In this document: positions 1 through 6,124 of the stretch, in pieces
Position numbering within the stretch: the stretch's first letter is position 1
Layout: each line of letters begins with the position of its first letter
From: CAINVV01 sp037140615
GTDB lineage: Bacteria > Bacteroidota > Bacteroidia > Bacteroidales > Prolixibacteraceae
Direction of reading: 5' to 3'
NCBI GenBank assembly: GCA_037140615.1
Contig: JBAXED010000146.1
Location: forward strand, 1-8,413
Length of the DNA: 8,413 bases
Translations under genes and position numbers: made by a program
The notes under the pieces: model-generated
Told to the model about the DNA's origin: nothing
Seen by the model: the letters and a program-made list of their open reading frames with translations, nothing else
Database searches by the model: none

Positions 1-507
1 GTTGAGACCTGGCCGAACAGTGTGGTCGGACCATTTTTCAGACGTGATTTTATATTTTACGACAAGCAGGATAATGTCATTTGCAGGGGAGTTTCCGGAT
101 GGCTACTGTTAAGTTCTGAAACCATGCGTCCGCAACGTGCAGATCGGTTATCATTCGAACTTCCATTCAATGAAGGCAAATCAGCCCTCGAAACCTTCCC
201 CGATAGGTTGAATGGGCTGGCAGATAAGGCTGTTTTCAGCAAGAAAATTCTATACAATGAGATTGATGTTAACAACCACGTCAACAATACGCGTTATCTT
301 GATTGGGTGATGGACTGTTTCGACAGCGTTCATTTCCAGACACATGATCTTAAAAGTTTCAGTTTGGAATTTCTTGGGGAGATGCGATGGGGCGATGAGG
401 TTGAGCTGATGTCGGGAGAGGAAGGAACCTCATTTCACATCCAGGCGATCAATCTTCAAACCGGGAAAATCGCTTTTAAAGCAGATGTAGTTTGGGAAAA
501 GTCTTAA
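1..507 (+). CDS. Acyl-ACP thioesterase (FatA/FatB-type), 5' end missing
   Basis: Hydrolyses acyl-acyl carrier protein to release free fatty acid in the cytoplasm. The frame is open to the left edge (the first codons read VETWPNSVVG), so the start lies outside the window; the GTG at 22 is an internal Val codon. 168 residues are visible, against roughly 245 usual for bacterial members as I recall. The N-terminal hotdog domain is mostly missing: its end is seen (TWP, then FRRDF, then SSETMRPQR), followed by a complete second hotdog domain. The active-site block D-x-N-x-H sits at codons 265-279 (DVNNHVNNTRYLDW), and a Glu (codon 379-381, FLGEMRWGD) lies 34 residues after the His. This matches the Asp/Asn/His/Glu set proposed for plant FatB. 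The Cys found after that Glu in plant enzymes is Met here. It converges on the antiporter gene. The family call is firm; chain-length preference cannot be read. Confidence 0.9.
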   Translation, partial: VETWPNSVVGPFFRRDFIFYDKQDNVICRGVSGWLLLSSETMRPQRADRLSFELPFNEGKSALETFPDRLNGLADKAVFSKKILYNEIDVNNHVNNTRYLDWVMDCFDSVHFQTHDLKSFSLEFLGEMRWGDEVELMSGEEGTSFHIQAINLQTGKIAFKADVVWEKS

Positions 508-612
508 AAAATTACACAGAGTATATATTGCTCTTTGTTGAGATGACTAAAAACCTTTGACATTGCTTTCATTTCGAATATTCAATAGAGGAACTTCAGA
601 GGACACAGAGAG

Positions 613-632
613 AAAAATCGCAAGCGATTTTT
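613..632. terminator. Candidate bidirectional intrinsic terminator
   Basis: A near-perfect palindrome: AAAAATCGC at 613-621, a two-base centre, GCGATTTTT at 624-632 (about 8 bp of stem with a CAAG loop). The A-run on the left arm and T-run on the right arm give a short U-tract in either direction. It lies about 105 bases after the thioesterase stop and about 120 bases after the antiporter stop, near the middle of a convergent gap, where a shared two-way terminator would be expected. The GC core is short and the U-tract only five bases, so termination may be weak. Confidence 0.4.
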
Positions 633-654
633 AAACTCGGTGGACTCATTGTCT

Positions 655-675
655 CCTCTAAAATATTTAAAGAGG
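655..675. repeat. Small inverted repeat CCTCT...AGAGG
   Basis: CCTCT at 655-659 pairs with AGAGG at 671-675 around an AT-rich loop that contains the palindrome AAATATTT. The stem is only 5 bp. It sits 22 bases right of the larger palindrome in the same convergent gap and may be part of the same decayed repeat or a second weak terminator. Chance occurrence is possible. Confidence 0.2.
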
Positions 676-753
676 CCAAAATACTGCCGCAAATTCAAAT
701 TTTGATTAATCGTTATTTTATCTCTGTGTTAGAATTTATGCAGCCACACATAT

Positions 754-2889
754 CTATTTGAATAATCTGGAAAACCACCTGGCTCTTCCCTTGACAAGGG
801 TCATTCCTTTTTCAATAATGGTATTGTCGAAGTCGTGTGAAAACATCAACTCGGTCGAATCATCAGCAGCAGTAGTATAAATCAGAATAAAGCTGAAGTG
901 CTCAAAATTCTTGGCCATCAGTCTTGGAATATTCTCCTGAGAAAGTTTGTAGGACACGCCACCACTGCGCGGAAGAGGCATCAAGATCAGGTCTGAAGAG
1001 GACAATAGTTGACCGATATTTAGAAAATGCTCCCAATCTGTGAATTCTTCGTGACTAATGCTGACAGAGGCACGCTGTTGCTTGTGGAAAGCCGCGACAT
1101 GCTCAAAGGTTTGGGGTGTTGACATAAAATGACAAGATAATTCCAAAGACTTGCCCATTCTTAATACCCTTGTCAGCCAGTTCTGAAACCCATATTCCCT
1201 ATCTGCAAACTTAGGACATATGATTACCAACCTTTTATACTGGTTCAAGTTTGAATGTATGCTAGCCACCCATATTGCCAGATCGGTATTCTCGACAATG
1301 TACTTGACGCTATTGCCAAAAAGCATTTCCGAAAATTGATTTTTCATAGCAAATCCAAGAATAATCTCTGAGGCGAAAATCTCCTTTGCAACCCTTTTGA
1401 TTCCGGCAGTAACTTTTTGGTCGATGGTAGTAATGATCTCAACTTTTTGATCGATGGCAGCAGCATGAATGATGGCCTTTTCGAGCATCCGCTTGGCTTC
1501 TATGAGTTTAGATTTGGCAGATTTATCATCATCGACAACCGAGAGACTGACAATTGGAAACTTGTTTTTAGGAAGTTTTATAGCAATAGCCAAATCAATG
1601 AGGTGTTCCATGGTAGCCGGATTCGAAATAGGCACCAGTATTTTCTGTTCCAACTGAAGAGTTATCGATTGATCATGGTCATCGTTTTCCTCGATTAGAA
1701 TCCGCTTTGCAGCATTTTCAGTTATGAACGAGGCCACAAGACAAGTAACAAGAATAAGGACAATGGTGCCGTTCAATACGTTTTCGTCGACAATTCCCAT
1801 TTTAAAACCTACCATGATTACAGCAAGAGTTGCGGCGGCATGCGAGCTACTCATACCAAAAATCAGGCGACGCCAGGTTGCGGGAAATTTGAATGTAAAG
1901 GAGGTCATGGCCGCAGCGAGATATTTCCCGATGATGGCAACGACTGTAAGTGTTCCGGCAATGATCCATGCATATGAACCTTTACCAATTACACTCAAAT
2001 TGATAAGCATCCCCACACTGATCAGAAAGAATGGTATGAAAATGGCATTGCCCACAAATTCAAGTCTGTTCATCAATGAAGATGTTTTCGGAACAAATCT
2101 GTTTAAGGCAATTCCGGCTGCAAAAGCGCCAATGATGGGCTCCAAGCCGGCTACTTCAGACAAAAATGCCGCAAAAAATACCATCGAAAGGACAAATATA
2201 AAATGGGAACGTCTTTCTCCTTCAAGCTTTTTAAAGAACCAGGAGGTGACTACCGGTATCAGGAGGAAAACTACCATGAGGAAAAGCACAACAGATACCG
2301 CAAAATTGAGCCAGAAATGCATGTTGATCTCTCCTTTCACGGAACCGACGATCACAGCGAAAAGTACCAAAACTGCTGTATCCGTTAACATGGTCCCACC
2401 AACAGTAATAGCTACCGCCTCATGTCGGGAGATACCCATTCTGCTAACGATGGGATAGGTAACCAATGTATGGGTCGAAAACATACTGGCGACCAGCAAG
2501 CTGGCATTAAAATCAAGTTCGATTAGGTATCGGCACACAGGGAACCCAATGGCCATTGGTATGATGAAAGTGTACAATCCAAATACCAGACTCTTATGTT
2601 TGTTGGTCTTGAACTCCTTGAGATCAAGTTCAAGACCCGCAAGAAACATGATGTAAAGCAGTCCGATGGTTGAAAAGAGGTCGACCGCTGCATTTTTTTC
2701 GATCCAGCCCAAACCATGAGGCCCAATAACAAGGCCAGAAAGAATGAGTCCGATGATGCCGGGGATTTTCAAACTTCTAAGCAAAATAGGGGCAAGCAGG
2801 ATGATAAACAGGATCACCGCAAAAATCAAAACCGAGCTATGAAATGGTTTTTGCAGCAAGTCAATTAATCTGTCCAGTATCTGAGTCAT
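754..2889 (-). CDS. CPA2/Kef-type cation:proton antiporter with universal-stress-like tail
   Basis: Inner-membrane monovalent cation/H+ exchanger, 711 residues. Residues 1-395 form the antiporter domain: about 12-13 hydrophobic segments, an early KIPGIIGLILSGLVIGPHGL block (41-60) and FLAGLELDL (82-90), both typical of CPA2 proteins. The ion-site helix reads GTMLTDTAVL with Thr169-Asp170 where NapA-like exchangers have Asp-Asp; Lys322 (IIGKYLAA) fits the conserved basic residue of a later helix. Residues about 414-545 and 551-670 look like two universal-stress-protein-like cytoplasmic domains; the first keeps a partial nucleotide loop (G512, G525, S527, but Met515 in place of the second Gly). 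There is no TrkA-N/RCK domain as in E. coli KefB/KefC. The ATG start is followed at once by an amphipathic stretch and the first helix; no clear Shine-Dalgarno is seen, but a good -7 element lies upstream. Na+ versus K+ specificity cannot be decided. Confidence 0.9.
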   Translation of the reverse strand: MTQILDRLIDLLQKPFHSSVLIFAVILFIILLAPILLRSLKIPGIIGLILSGLVIGPHGLGWIEKNAAVDLFSTIGLLYIMFLAGLELDLKEFKTNKHKSLVFGLYTFIIPMAIGFPVCRYLIELDFNASLLVASMFSTHTLVTYPIVSRMGISRHEAVAITVGGTMLTDTAVLVLFAVIVGSVKGEINMHFWLNFAVSVVLFLMVVFLLIPVVTSWFFKKLEGERRSHFIFVLSMVFFAAFLSEVAGLEPIIGAFAAGIALNRFVPKTSSLMNRLEFVGNAIFIPFFLISVGMLINLSVIGKGSYAWIIAGTLTVVAIIGKYLAAAMTSFTFKFPATWRRLIFGMSSSHAAATLAVIMVGFKMGIVDENVLNGTIVLILVTCLVASFITENAAKRILIEENDDHDQSITLQLEQKILVPISNPATMEHLIDLAIAIKLPKNKFPIVSLSVVDDDKSAKSKLIEAKRMLEKAIIHAAAIDQKVEIITTIDQKVTAGIKRVAKEIFASEIILGFAMKNQFSEMLFGNSVKYIVENTDLAIWVASIHSNLNQYKRLVIICPKFADREYGFQNWLTRVLRMGKSLELSCHFMSTPQTFEHVAAFHKQQRASVSISHEEFTDWEHFLNIGQLLSSSDLILMPLPRSGGVSYKLSQENIPRLMAKNFEHFSFILIYTTAADDSTELMFSHDFDNTIIEKGMTLVKGRARWFSRLFK

Positions 2890-2917
2890 GGAATCGTAAG
2901 AGTGGTTGTTATGGCTT

Positions 2918-2925
2918 CAAATATA
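2918..2925 (-). promoter_or_regulatory. Candidate Bacteroidota -7 element for the antiporter gene
   Basis: Read on the minus strand this is TATATTTG, a full match to the TAnnTTTG -7 consensus of the Bacteroidota primary sigma factor. It would place transcription start near 2911 and a leader of about 22 bases before the ATG at 2889. No convincing TTG-type -33 element is seen at the usual distance. The rest of the divergent gap (2890-3027) is AT-rich; on the plus strand only a weaker TATCTTAG at 2974-2981 could serve the DUF421 gene. Confidence 0.4.
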
Positions 2926-3027
2926 AACAAATCAGGATAAAAAAATTACGTGATGACCTGACTCAATTTTTCATATCTTAGTTAGCGAAATTCATAAAAT
3001 TAATTGCTTAAAAACCAGCTTTTACAA

Positions 3028-3555
3028 ATGGAAATAAAACCAATTCTTGATATTGTTCTCCGTTCTGTTGCTGTCTACCTTTTCATTGTGGTAGCCATAA
3101 GGCTCTTTGGCAAAAAGGAGCTGGCACAGTTGTCGGTGATTGACCTTGTCTTTATCCTCCTGATTAGCAATGCCGTTCAGAATGCCATGGTAGGTAGTGA
3201 CACATCATTGTTGGGTGGTCTGATTGCTGCATTGGCACTCTTTGCAACGAACTTCATTTTCAAAAAATTGCTTTTCAGGAGCAGAAAAATCAGTGAACTT
3301 ATTCAAGGTAAATCTGTCCTTCTGGTGTACGAAGGCAATTTGCTTTGGGATAATCTCAAGTCGGCCGAGATCACGTCGGAAGAGATCGAGGCGGCTGCAC
3401 GCGAACATGGAGTCGAGAAAATCAGTCAGGTGAAACTGGCCATTCTGGAAGTGGACGGAAACATCAGCATTGTCAGCAGCGAACTTGGCAACCAGACCAA
3501 ACATCAGACACACAAAACCAGACACAAACTAAAAGGTCGGGTGAACAATTTTTAA
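3028..3555 (+). CDS. DUF421 / YetF-like membrane protein
   Basis: A 175-residue protein with three predicted membrane helices (about 8-26, 37-54, 60-78) followed by a small cytoplasmic alpha/beta domain. The DUF421 pattern is clear: RLFGKKELAQLSVIDLVFIL (25-44), then the soluble part with a GKSVLLVYEGNLLWDNL block and VKLAILEVDGNISIV near 136-149. The biochemical role of the family is not settled; Bacillus relatives (YetF, YrbG-like) have been linked to spore or envelope biology. I chose the ATG at 3028 because the upstream in-frame TTG at 3004 adds eight residues (MLKNQLLQ) with no membrane or domain signal. The last 20 residues are hydrophilic and rich in His, Lys, Thr and Gln, outside the conserved domain. 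It is divergent from the antiporter gene, and its stop overlaps the stop of the next gene. Confidence 0.85.
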   Translation: MEIKPILDIVLRSVAVYLFIVVAIRLFGKKELAQLSVIDLVFILLISNAVQNAMVGSDTSLLGGLIAALALFATNFIFKKLLFRSRKISELIQGKSVLLVYEGNLLWDNLKSAEITSEEIEAAAREHGVEKISQVKLAILEVDGNISIVSSELGNQTKHQTHKTRHKLKGRVNNF

Positions 3556-4130
3556 ATCTGTTTCTGACCTAACCCTTCAGCTTCAGCCAGCCATTTCAAT
3601 CGTGTTTTTTCGTTCGACGATTTCATTGGTGAAAAGGAGGAGATTTTTACCGGCTTTATCCCACAAAATCCAAGAATCCCCACTTTCATGGAATTGTGTC
3701 CCGGACTCTTGTTTACCAGCCGGTAATACCATCCCGGCGAATCCATGGTAACCAAAAGACGGGCAGATTTTCCTGTCAGCAATTTATCCCACAACATAGA
3801 ATTTTCGCGGTATCTGAAGGCAAATCCCGGAAGAAATGTCCTGTCAAAAAAGCCTTTCAACAATGCAGGATAAGTGGCCCACCAGTTGGGATAGACAAAA
3901 ACCAAATGGTCGGCTGCGAGTATATCCTGTTGTACCTGCAACAAATCGGGCTCCAAATCCATTCGCTTTGTAAATCCATATCTTAAAATAGGGTCAAACT
4001 TCAGGTCGATCAGGTATATCATTTTGCACTTTGCACCCGATTGTTCGGCACCTTTGATGTAGCTATGAGCCAATGCGTCACTGAAACTTCCTTTGACGGG
4101 ATGCGCGTTGATGATGAGTATAGTTTTCAT
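3552..4130 (-). CDS. NAD(P)H-dependent quinone oxidoreductase, KefF/KefG/MdaB-like flavoprotein
   Basis: A 192-residue cytoplasmic flavoprotein of the Flavodoxin_2 family, expected to pass electrons from NAD(P)H through FMN or FAD to quinones or other electrophiles. The N-terminus MKTILIINAHPVKGSFSDAL is the strand-plus-phosphate-loop start of the fold (HP then SFS). FVYPNWWATYPALLKGFFDR (78-97), followed by FLPGFAF, is the family's flavin and active-site signature. The length is normal for the family. E. coli KefF and KefG, from this family, are ancillary activators of KefC and KefB; a Kef-like antiporter lies about 660 bases away here, but on the same strand with an opposite-strand gene between. 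The start is the ATG at 4128-4130, preceded by an A-rich stretch rather than a Shine-Dalgarno. The stop is shared tail-to-tail with the DUF421 gene. The exact substrate is unknown. Confidence 0.85.
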   Translation of the reverse strand: MKTILIINAHPVKGSFSDALAHSYIKGAEQSGAKCKMIYLIDLKFDPILRYGFTKRMDLEPDLLQVQQDILAADHLVFVYPNWWATYPALLKGFFDRTFLPGFAFRYRENSMLWDKLLTGKSARLLVTMDSPGWYYRLVNKSPGHNSMKVGILGFCGIKPVKISSFSPMKSSNEKTRLKWLAEAEGLGQKQI

Positions 4131-4145
4131 GAAAATTTTTTTATT

Positions 4146-4190
4146 GTTTGAAGTGTTTAAAATGTTTATGATGTTTGAATTGTTTCTGTC
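4146..4190. repeat. Degenerate 9-bp tandem repeat upstream of the oxidoreductase gene
   Basis: GTTT recurs with exact 9-base spacing at 4146, 4155, 4164, 4173 and 4182. The units are GTTTGAAGT, GTTTAAAAT, GTTTATGAT, GTTTGAATT and a last one sharing only GTTT. Read in the direction of the oxidoreductase gene it is an AAAC-ended array ending 16 bases before the start codon, so it lies in the leader or core promoter. It could be slipped-strand repeat DNA, a set of phased protein sites, or an unstructured translation enhancer. Copy number varies readily in repeats of this sort. Confidence 0.6.
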
Positions 4191-4218
4191 TAAATTAATT
4201 GAATTTCAGTAATTTAGA
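4189..4218 (-). terminator. AT-rich inverted repeat after the response-regulator gene
   Basis: TCTAAATTA at 4189-4197 pairs with TAATTTAGA at 4210-4218, a perfect 9-bp stem with a 12-base loop. It lies 31-60 bases beyond the stop of the response regulator and could end the receptor-kinase-regulator transcript. The stem has only one G-C pair per arm and no T-run follows in the minus direction, so it is a poor intrinsic terminator; an operator for the oxidoreductase promoter is the alternative. Confidence 0.25.
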
Positions 4219-4248
4219 GACTGTTGACAAAATTGTTTAAATCATAAA

Positions 4249-5028
4249 TTAGTATGCTTCCCCGTTCATCCAGGACTTAAAGGAAGTTGTTTTAGAACGG
4301 CTTACGAAAATTTCAGCTTTCGGATCCGCATTTAGCTCAACTTTCAATTTGAAGTTGAAGTGGTTGTACACTTTCCTGATGGAATCGGACGAAAGAATAT
4401 ACTGCCGATTTACCCTGAAGAACAATTTAGGATCGAGCTTTTCTGATAGCTCCTCGATTGAGTTGGGAATCAGATGCCTTTTGTTGTCGTGGGTAAGCAA
4501 AAAAACGGCCTTTTCTTCTGCGAAAAAACAGGCAATCTCACTAGCCCTGACCGGAACCATGGCATCTCCCCTGCTGATCAAAAAACGATCTTTGTAGGAT
4601 GGAATGATTGGCACTTTTATGTTTTTCAGGATATCGTACAATTTTGAACTTGCATCTCCTGTCCCGTAATAATCCTTCAATTTTAGTAATTTATCTATGG
4701 ACAGTTTCAGTTGCTCTTTCTTCACCGGCTTTAAAAGATAATCGATGCTGTTGTGCTCAAAAGCTTGCAGTGCATATTCATCGTATGCTGTGGTAAATAT
4801 GACCGGTGTTAGGATATTGACTTTTTCAAAAACAGTAAAACTCTTCCCGTCAGCAAGTTGTATGTCCATAAAAATCAAATCATAGTCAGATTCTGCTTTC
4901 AAATGGGCTACGGTTGCCGAGATCGTATCCAAAGGACCAAAAATTTCGGCATCCGGAAGTACGACTTTTATCATCTGACTCAGCCTTTTTGCGGCTAGTT
5001 CTTCATCTTCAACGATCAAAATCTTCAT
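4249..5028 (-). CDS. LytTR-family response regulator (AlgR/BtsR-like)
   Basis: A 259-residue DNA-binding response regulator. Residues 1-120 are a receiver domain: acidic pair E7-D8, phospho-acceptor Asp55 (FMDIQLADG), Thr79/Thr80 switch (VIFTTAYDEYALQAF) and Lys100-Pro101. A short linker leads to a LytTR domain at about 148-252 (DRFLISRGDAMVPVRASEI, then FFRVNRQYILSSDSIRKV), which binds DNA through beta-strands and usually recognises paired direct repeats upstream of its targets. It follows the histidine kinase by 11 bases on the same strand, so the two are almost certainly co-transcribed cognate partners. The ATG at 5026-5028 starts directly at the conserved MKILIVEDE. All key phosphorylation residues are present. 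The target genes are not shown by the sequence; autoregulation of the receptor operon is a reasonable guess, but its promoter lies outside the window. Confidence 0.93.
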   Translation of the reverse strand: MKILIVEDEELAAKRLSQMIKVVLPDAEIFGPLDTISATVAHLKAESDYDLIFMDIQLADGKSFTVFEKVNILTPVIFTTAYDEYALQAFEHNSIDYLLKPVKKEQLKLSIDKLLKLKDYYGTGDASSKLYDILKNIKVPIIPSYKDRFLISRGDAMVPVRASEIACFFAEEKAVFLLTHDNKRHLIPNSIEELSEKLDPKLFFRVNRQYILSSDSIRKVYNHFNFKLKVELNADPKAEIFVSRSKTTSFKSWMNGEAY

Positions 5029-5039
5029 GATTGCATTTT

Positions 5040-6107
5040 TTAGATCGATTTCTCAAAAAGCGGCAACATCACTGTAAACCTCCCATTTTTCTGAATCACA
5101 GAAATATCCTTTCCCGTGAGATGAATGTACCGGTTTCGGATATTTTCGAGTCCAACACCAGTGGAAGGATCTTTATCGATTTTGGGCCTGATGCCATTTT
5201 CGATTACAATATGTTGATTGTCTGATATATATATTCTAACTTTTAAATGATGTTCTGCAGAACAGACATTGTGTTTCAAAGCATTTTCGAGTAACATCTG
5301 CAGAGCCAGTGGTGGGATTGCGTAGTGATAAAACTGCTCCGGCACATCGAAATCCACCGTTAGTTTTTCTCCAAAACGATTTTGTTGAATAAAAATATAT
5401 TCCCTGGCAATGTTGAGTTCGTCCCGAAGCAAGACTGCCTCCTTATCCCTGGATTGGAGCATATACCTCATGATCTCTGACATACTTTCGACATATCGGG
5501 TTGCGACAGGATTATCGTTAACCAGCACAATCAGGGTATTCAGGCTGTTGAACAGAAAATGGGGATTAACCTGATTGCGCAGCGTATCATATTTGGCTTC
5601 AAGAGTTGCTTTCTCCAGTGCCTGAGCTCGCAACAGATTCTCCTTCCATTGGATAAAAAACGAGGTGGAAGCATATAAAGAACTGATCATGAATGTAATA
5701 AGCAGCGAAACACCAATCAATCCCAATTTTTCTGTACCAGTCAGATTAACTTTTAAAAAATATTGCGCCAGAAAAAATTCTCCAAACTCAACCACTAAAA
5801 CGAGGAAGAAAAGCGAAAAAACCTGAAAGACAATCAGTTTCAGTGTCTCTTTGAACATTGAGAAGCGGTTAACCGAGTACTGTATGATCAGCATGCTTCC
5901 GTTCCATATCAGTGCTGTCCGAATAAAAGAGATGATGAAAGCACTAAAAAAATTTCCACTGCCAAAATGGTAATCCAGCTCAAACCAGGGTGGAACAAGA
6001 GAAATCATTGTTATTCCAGCAAACCTGATGAAAATTTCTTTCCAGTGACTCCTGATCGGATCAACAGTGATATTGCAATTATTCAAATCTTGAGGATGGT
6101 TTTTCAT
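5040..6107 (-). CDS. LytS/YpdA-type sensor histidine kinase (His_kinase family)
   Basis: A 355-residue inner-membrane kinase that would phosphorylate the adjacent LytTR regulator. About four membrane helices span residues 24-152 (near 24-40, 55-76, 90-113, 130-152), with no sizeable periplasmic domain. A coiled linker (about 154-178, QALEKATLEAKYDTLRNQ) leads to the His box NQVNPHFLFNSLNTL with His183. The ATP-binding half has the N box LQMLLENALKHN (269-280), then VIENG (301-305) and the G box GVGLENIRNRY (317-327); this order defines the LytS/YpdA class. With so little extracytoplasmic sequence it probably senses a membrane signal or a partner protein, not a ligand in a dedicated sensor domain. 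It starts 17 bases after the receptor gene's stop, without a clear Shine-Dalgarno. The signal is unknown. Confidence 0.93.
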   Translation of the reverse strand: MKNHPQDLNNCNITVDPIRSHWKEIFIRFAGITMISLVPPWFELDYHFGSGNFFSAFIISFIRTALIWNGSMLIIQYSVNRFSMFKETLKLIVFQVFSLFFLVLVVEFGEFFLAQYFLKVNLTGTEKLGLIGVSLLITFMISSLYASTSFFIQWKENLLRAQALEKATLEAKYDTLRNQVNPHFLFNSLNTLIVLVNDNPVATRYVESMSEIMRYMLQSRDKEAVLLRDELNIAREYIFIQQNRFGEKLTVDFDVPEQFYHYAIPPLALQMLLENALKHNVCSAEHHLKVRIYISDNQHIVIENGIRPKIDKDPSTGVGLENIRNRYIHLTGKDISVIQKNGRFTVMLPLFEKSI

Positions 6108-6124
6108 ACTTCAAATATTCTGTT

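Larger units (their letters stand above)
514..729. repeat. ACACAGAG octamer: two direct copies and one inverted copy
   Basis: The octamer ACACAGAG occurs at 514-521 and 603-610, and its exact reverse complement CTCTGTGT at 722-729. The outer pair therefore brackets nearly the whole 246-base gene-free gap between the thioesterase and antiporter genes. Related AGAGGA-starting words occur at 587-594 and 598-605. I recall degenerate CACAGAG-rich stretches as common between genes in Bacteroidia, so this may be a decayed copy of a dispersed repeat; that cannot be shown from one window. No ORF of note lies in the gap. Confidence 0.45.

Noticed and set aside
1724..2458. Long plus-strand open frame (244 codons) opposite the antiporter
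   Set aside because: It lies wholly antisense to a well-conserved membrane protein, its translation is low in recognisable motifs, and it has no initiation context; it is a shadow of the coding strand.
3004..3027. TTG start giving eight extra residues on the DUF421 protein
   Set aside because: The ATG at 3028 is closer to the first membrane helix and fits the family start; the extra residues carry no signal and TTG starts are uncommon.
4146..4190. GTTT array as a classical LytTR operator pair or a CRISPR array
   Set aside because: LytTR sites are two 9-bp repeats spaced 12-13 bases apart, not back-to-back 9-mers, and only one unit fits the consensus well; the units are far too short and have no spacers for CRISPR.
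6108..6124. Separate promoter for the histidine kinase gene
   Set aside because: The 17-base gap holds only an imperfect TATTTG-like word directly against the start codon, leaving no room for a transcript leader; co-transcription with the receptor is simpler.
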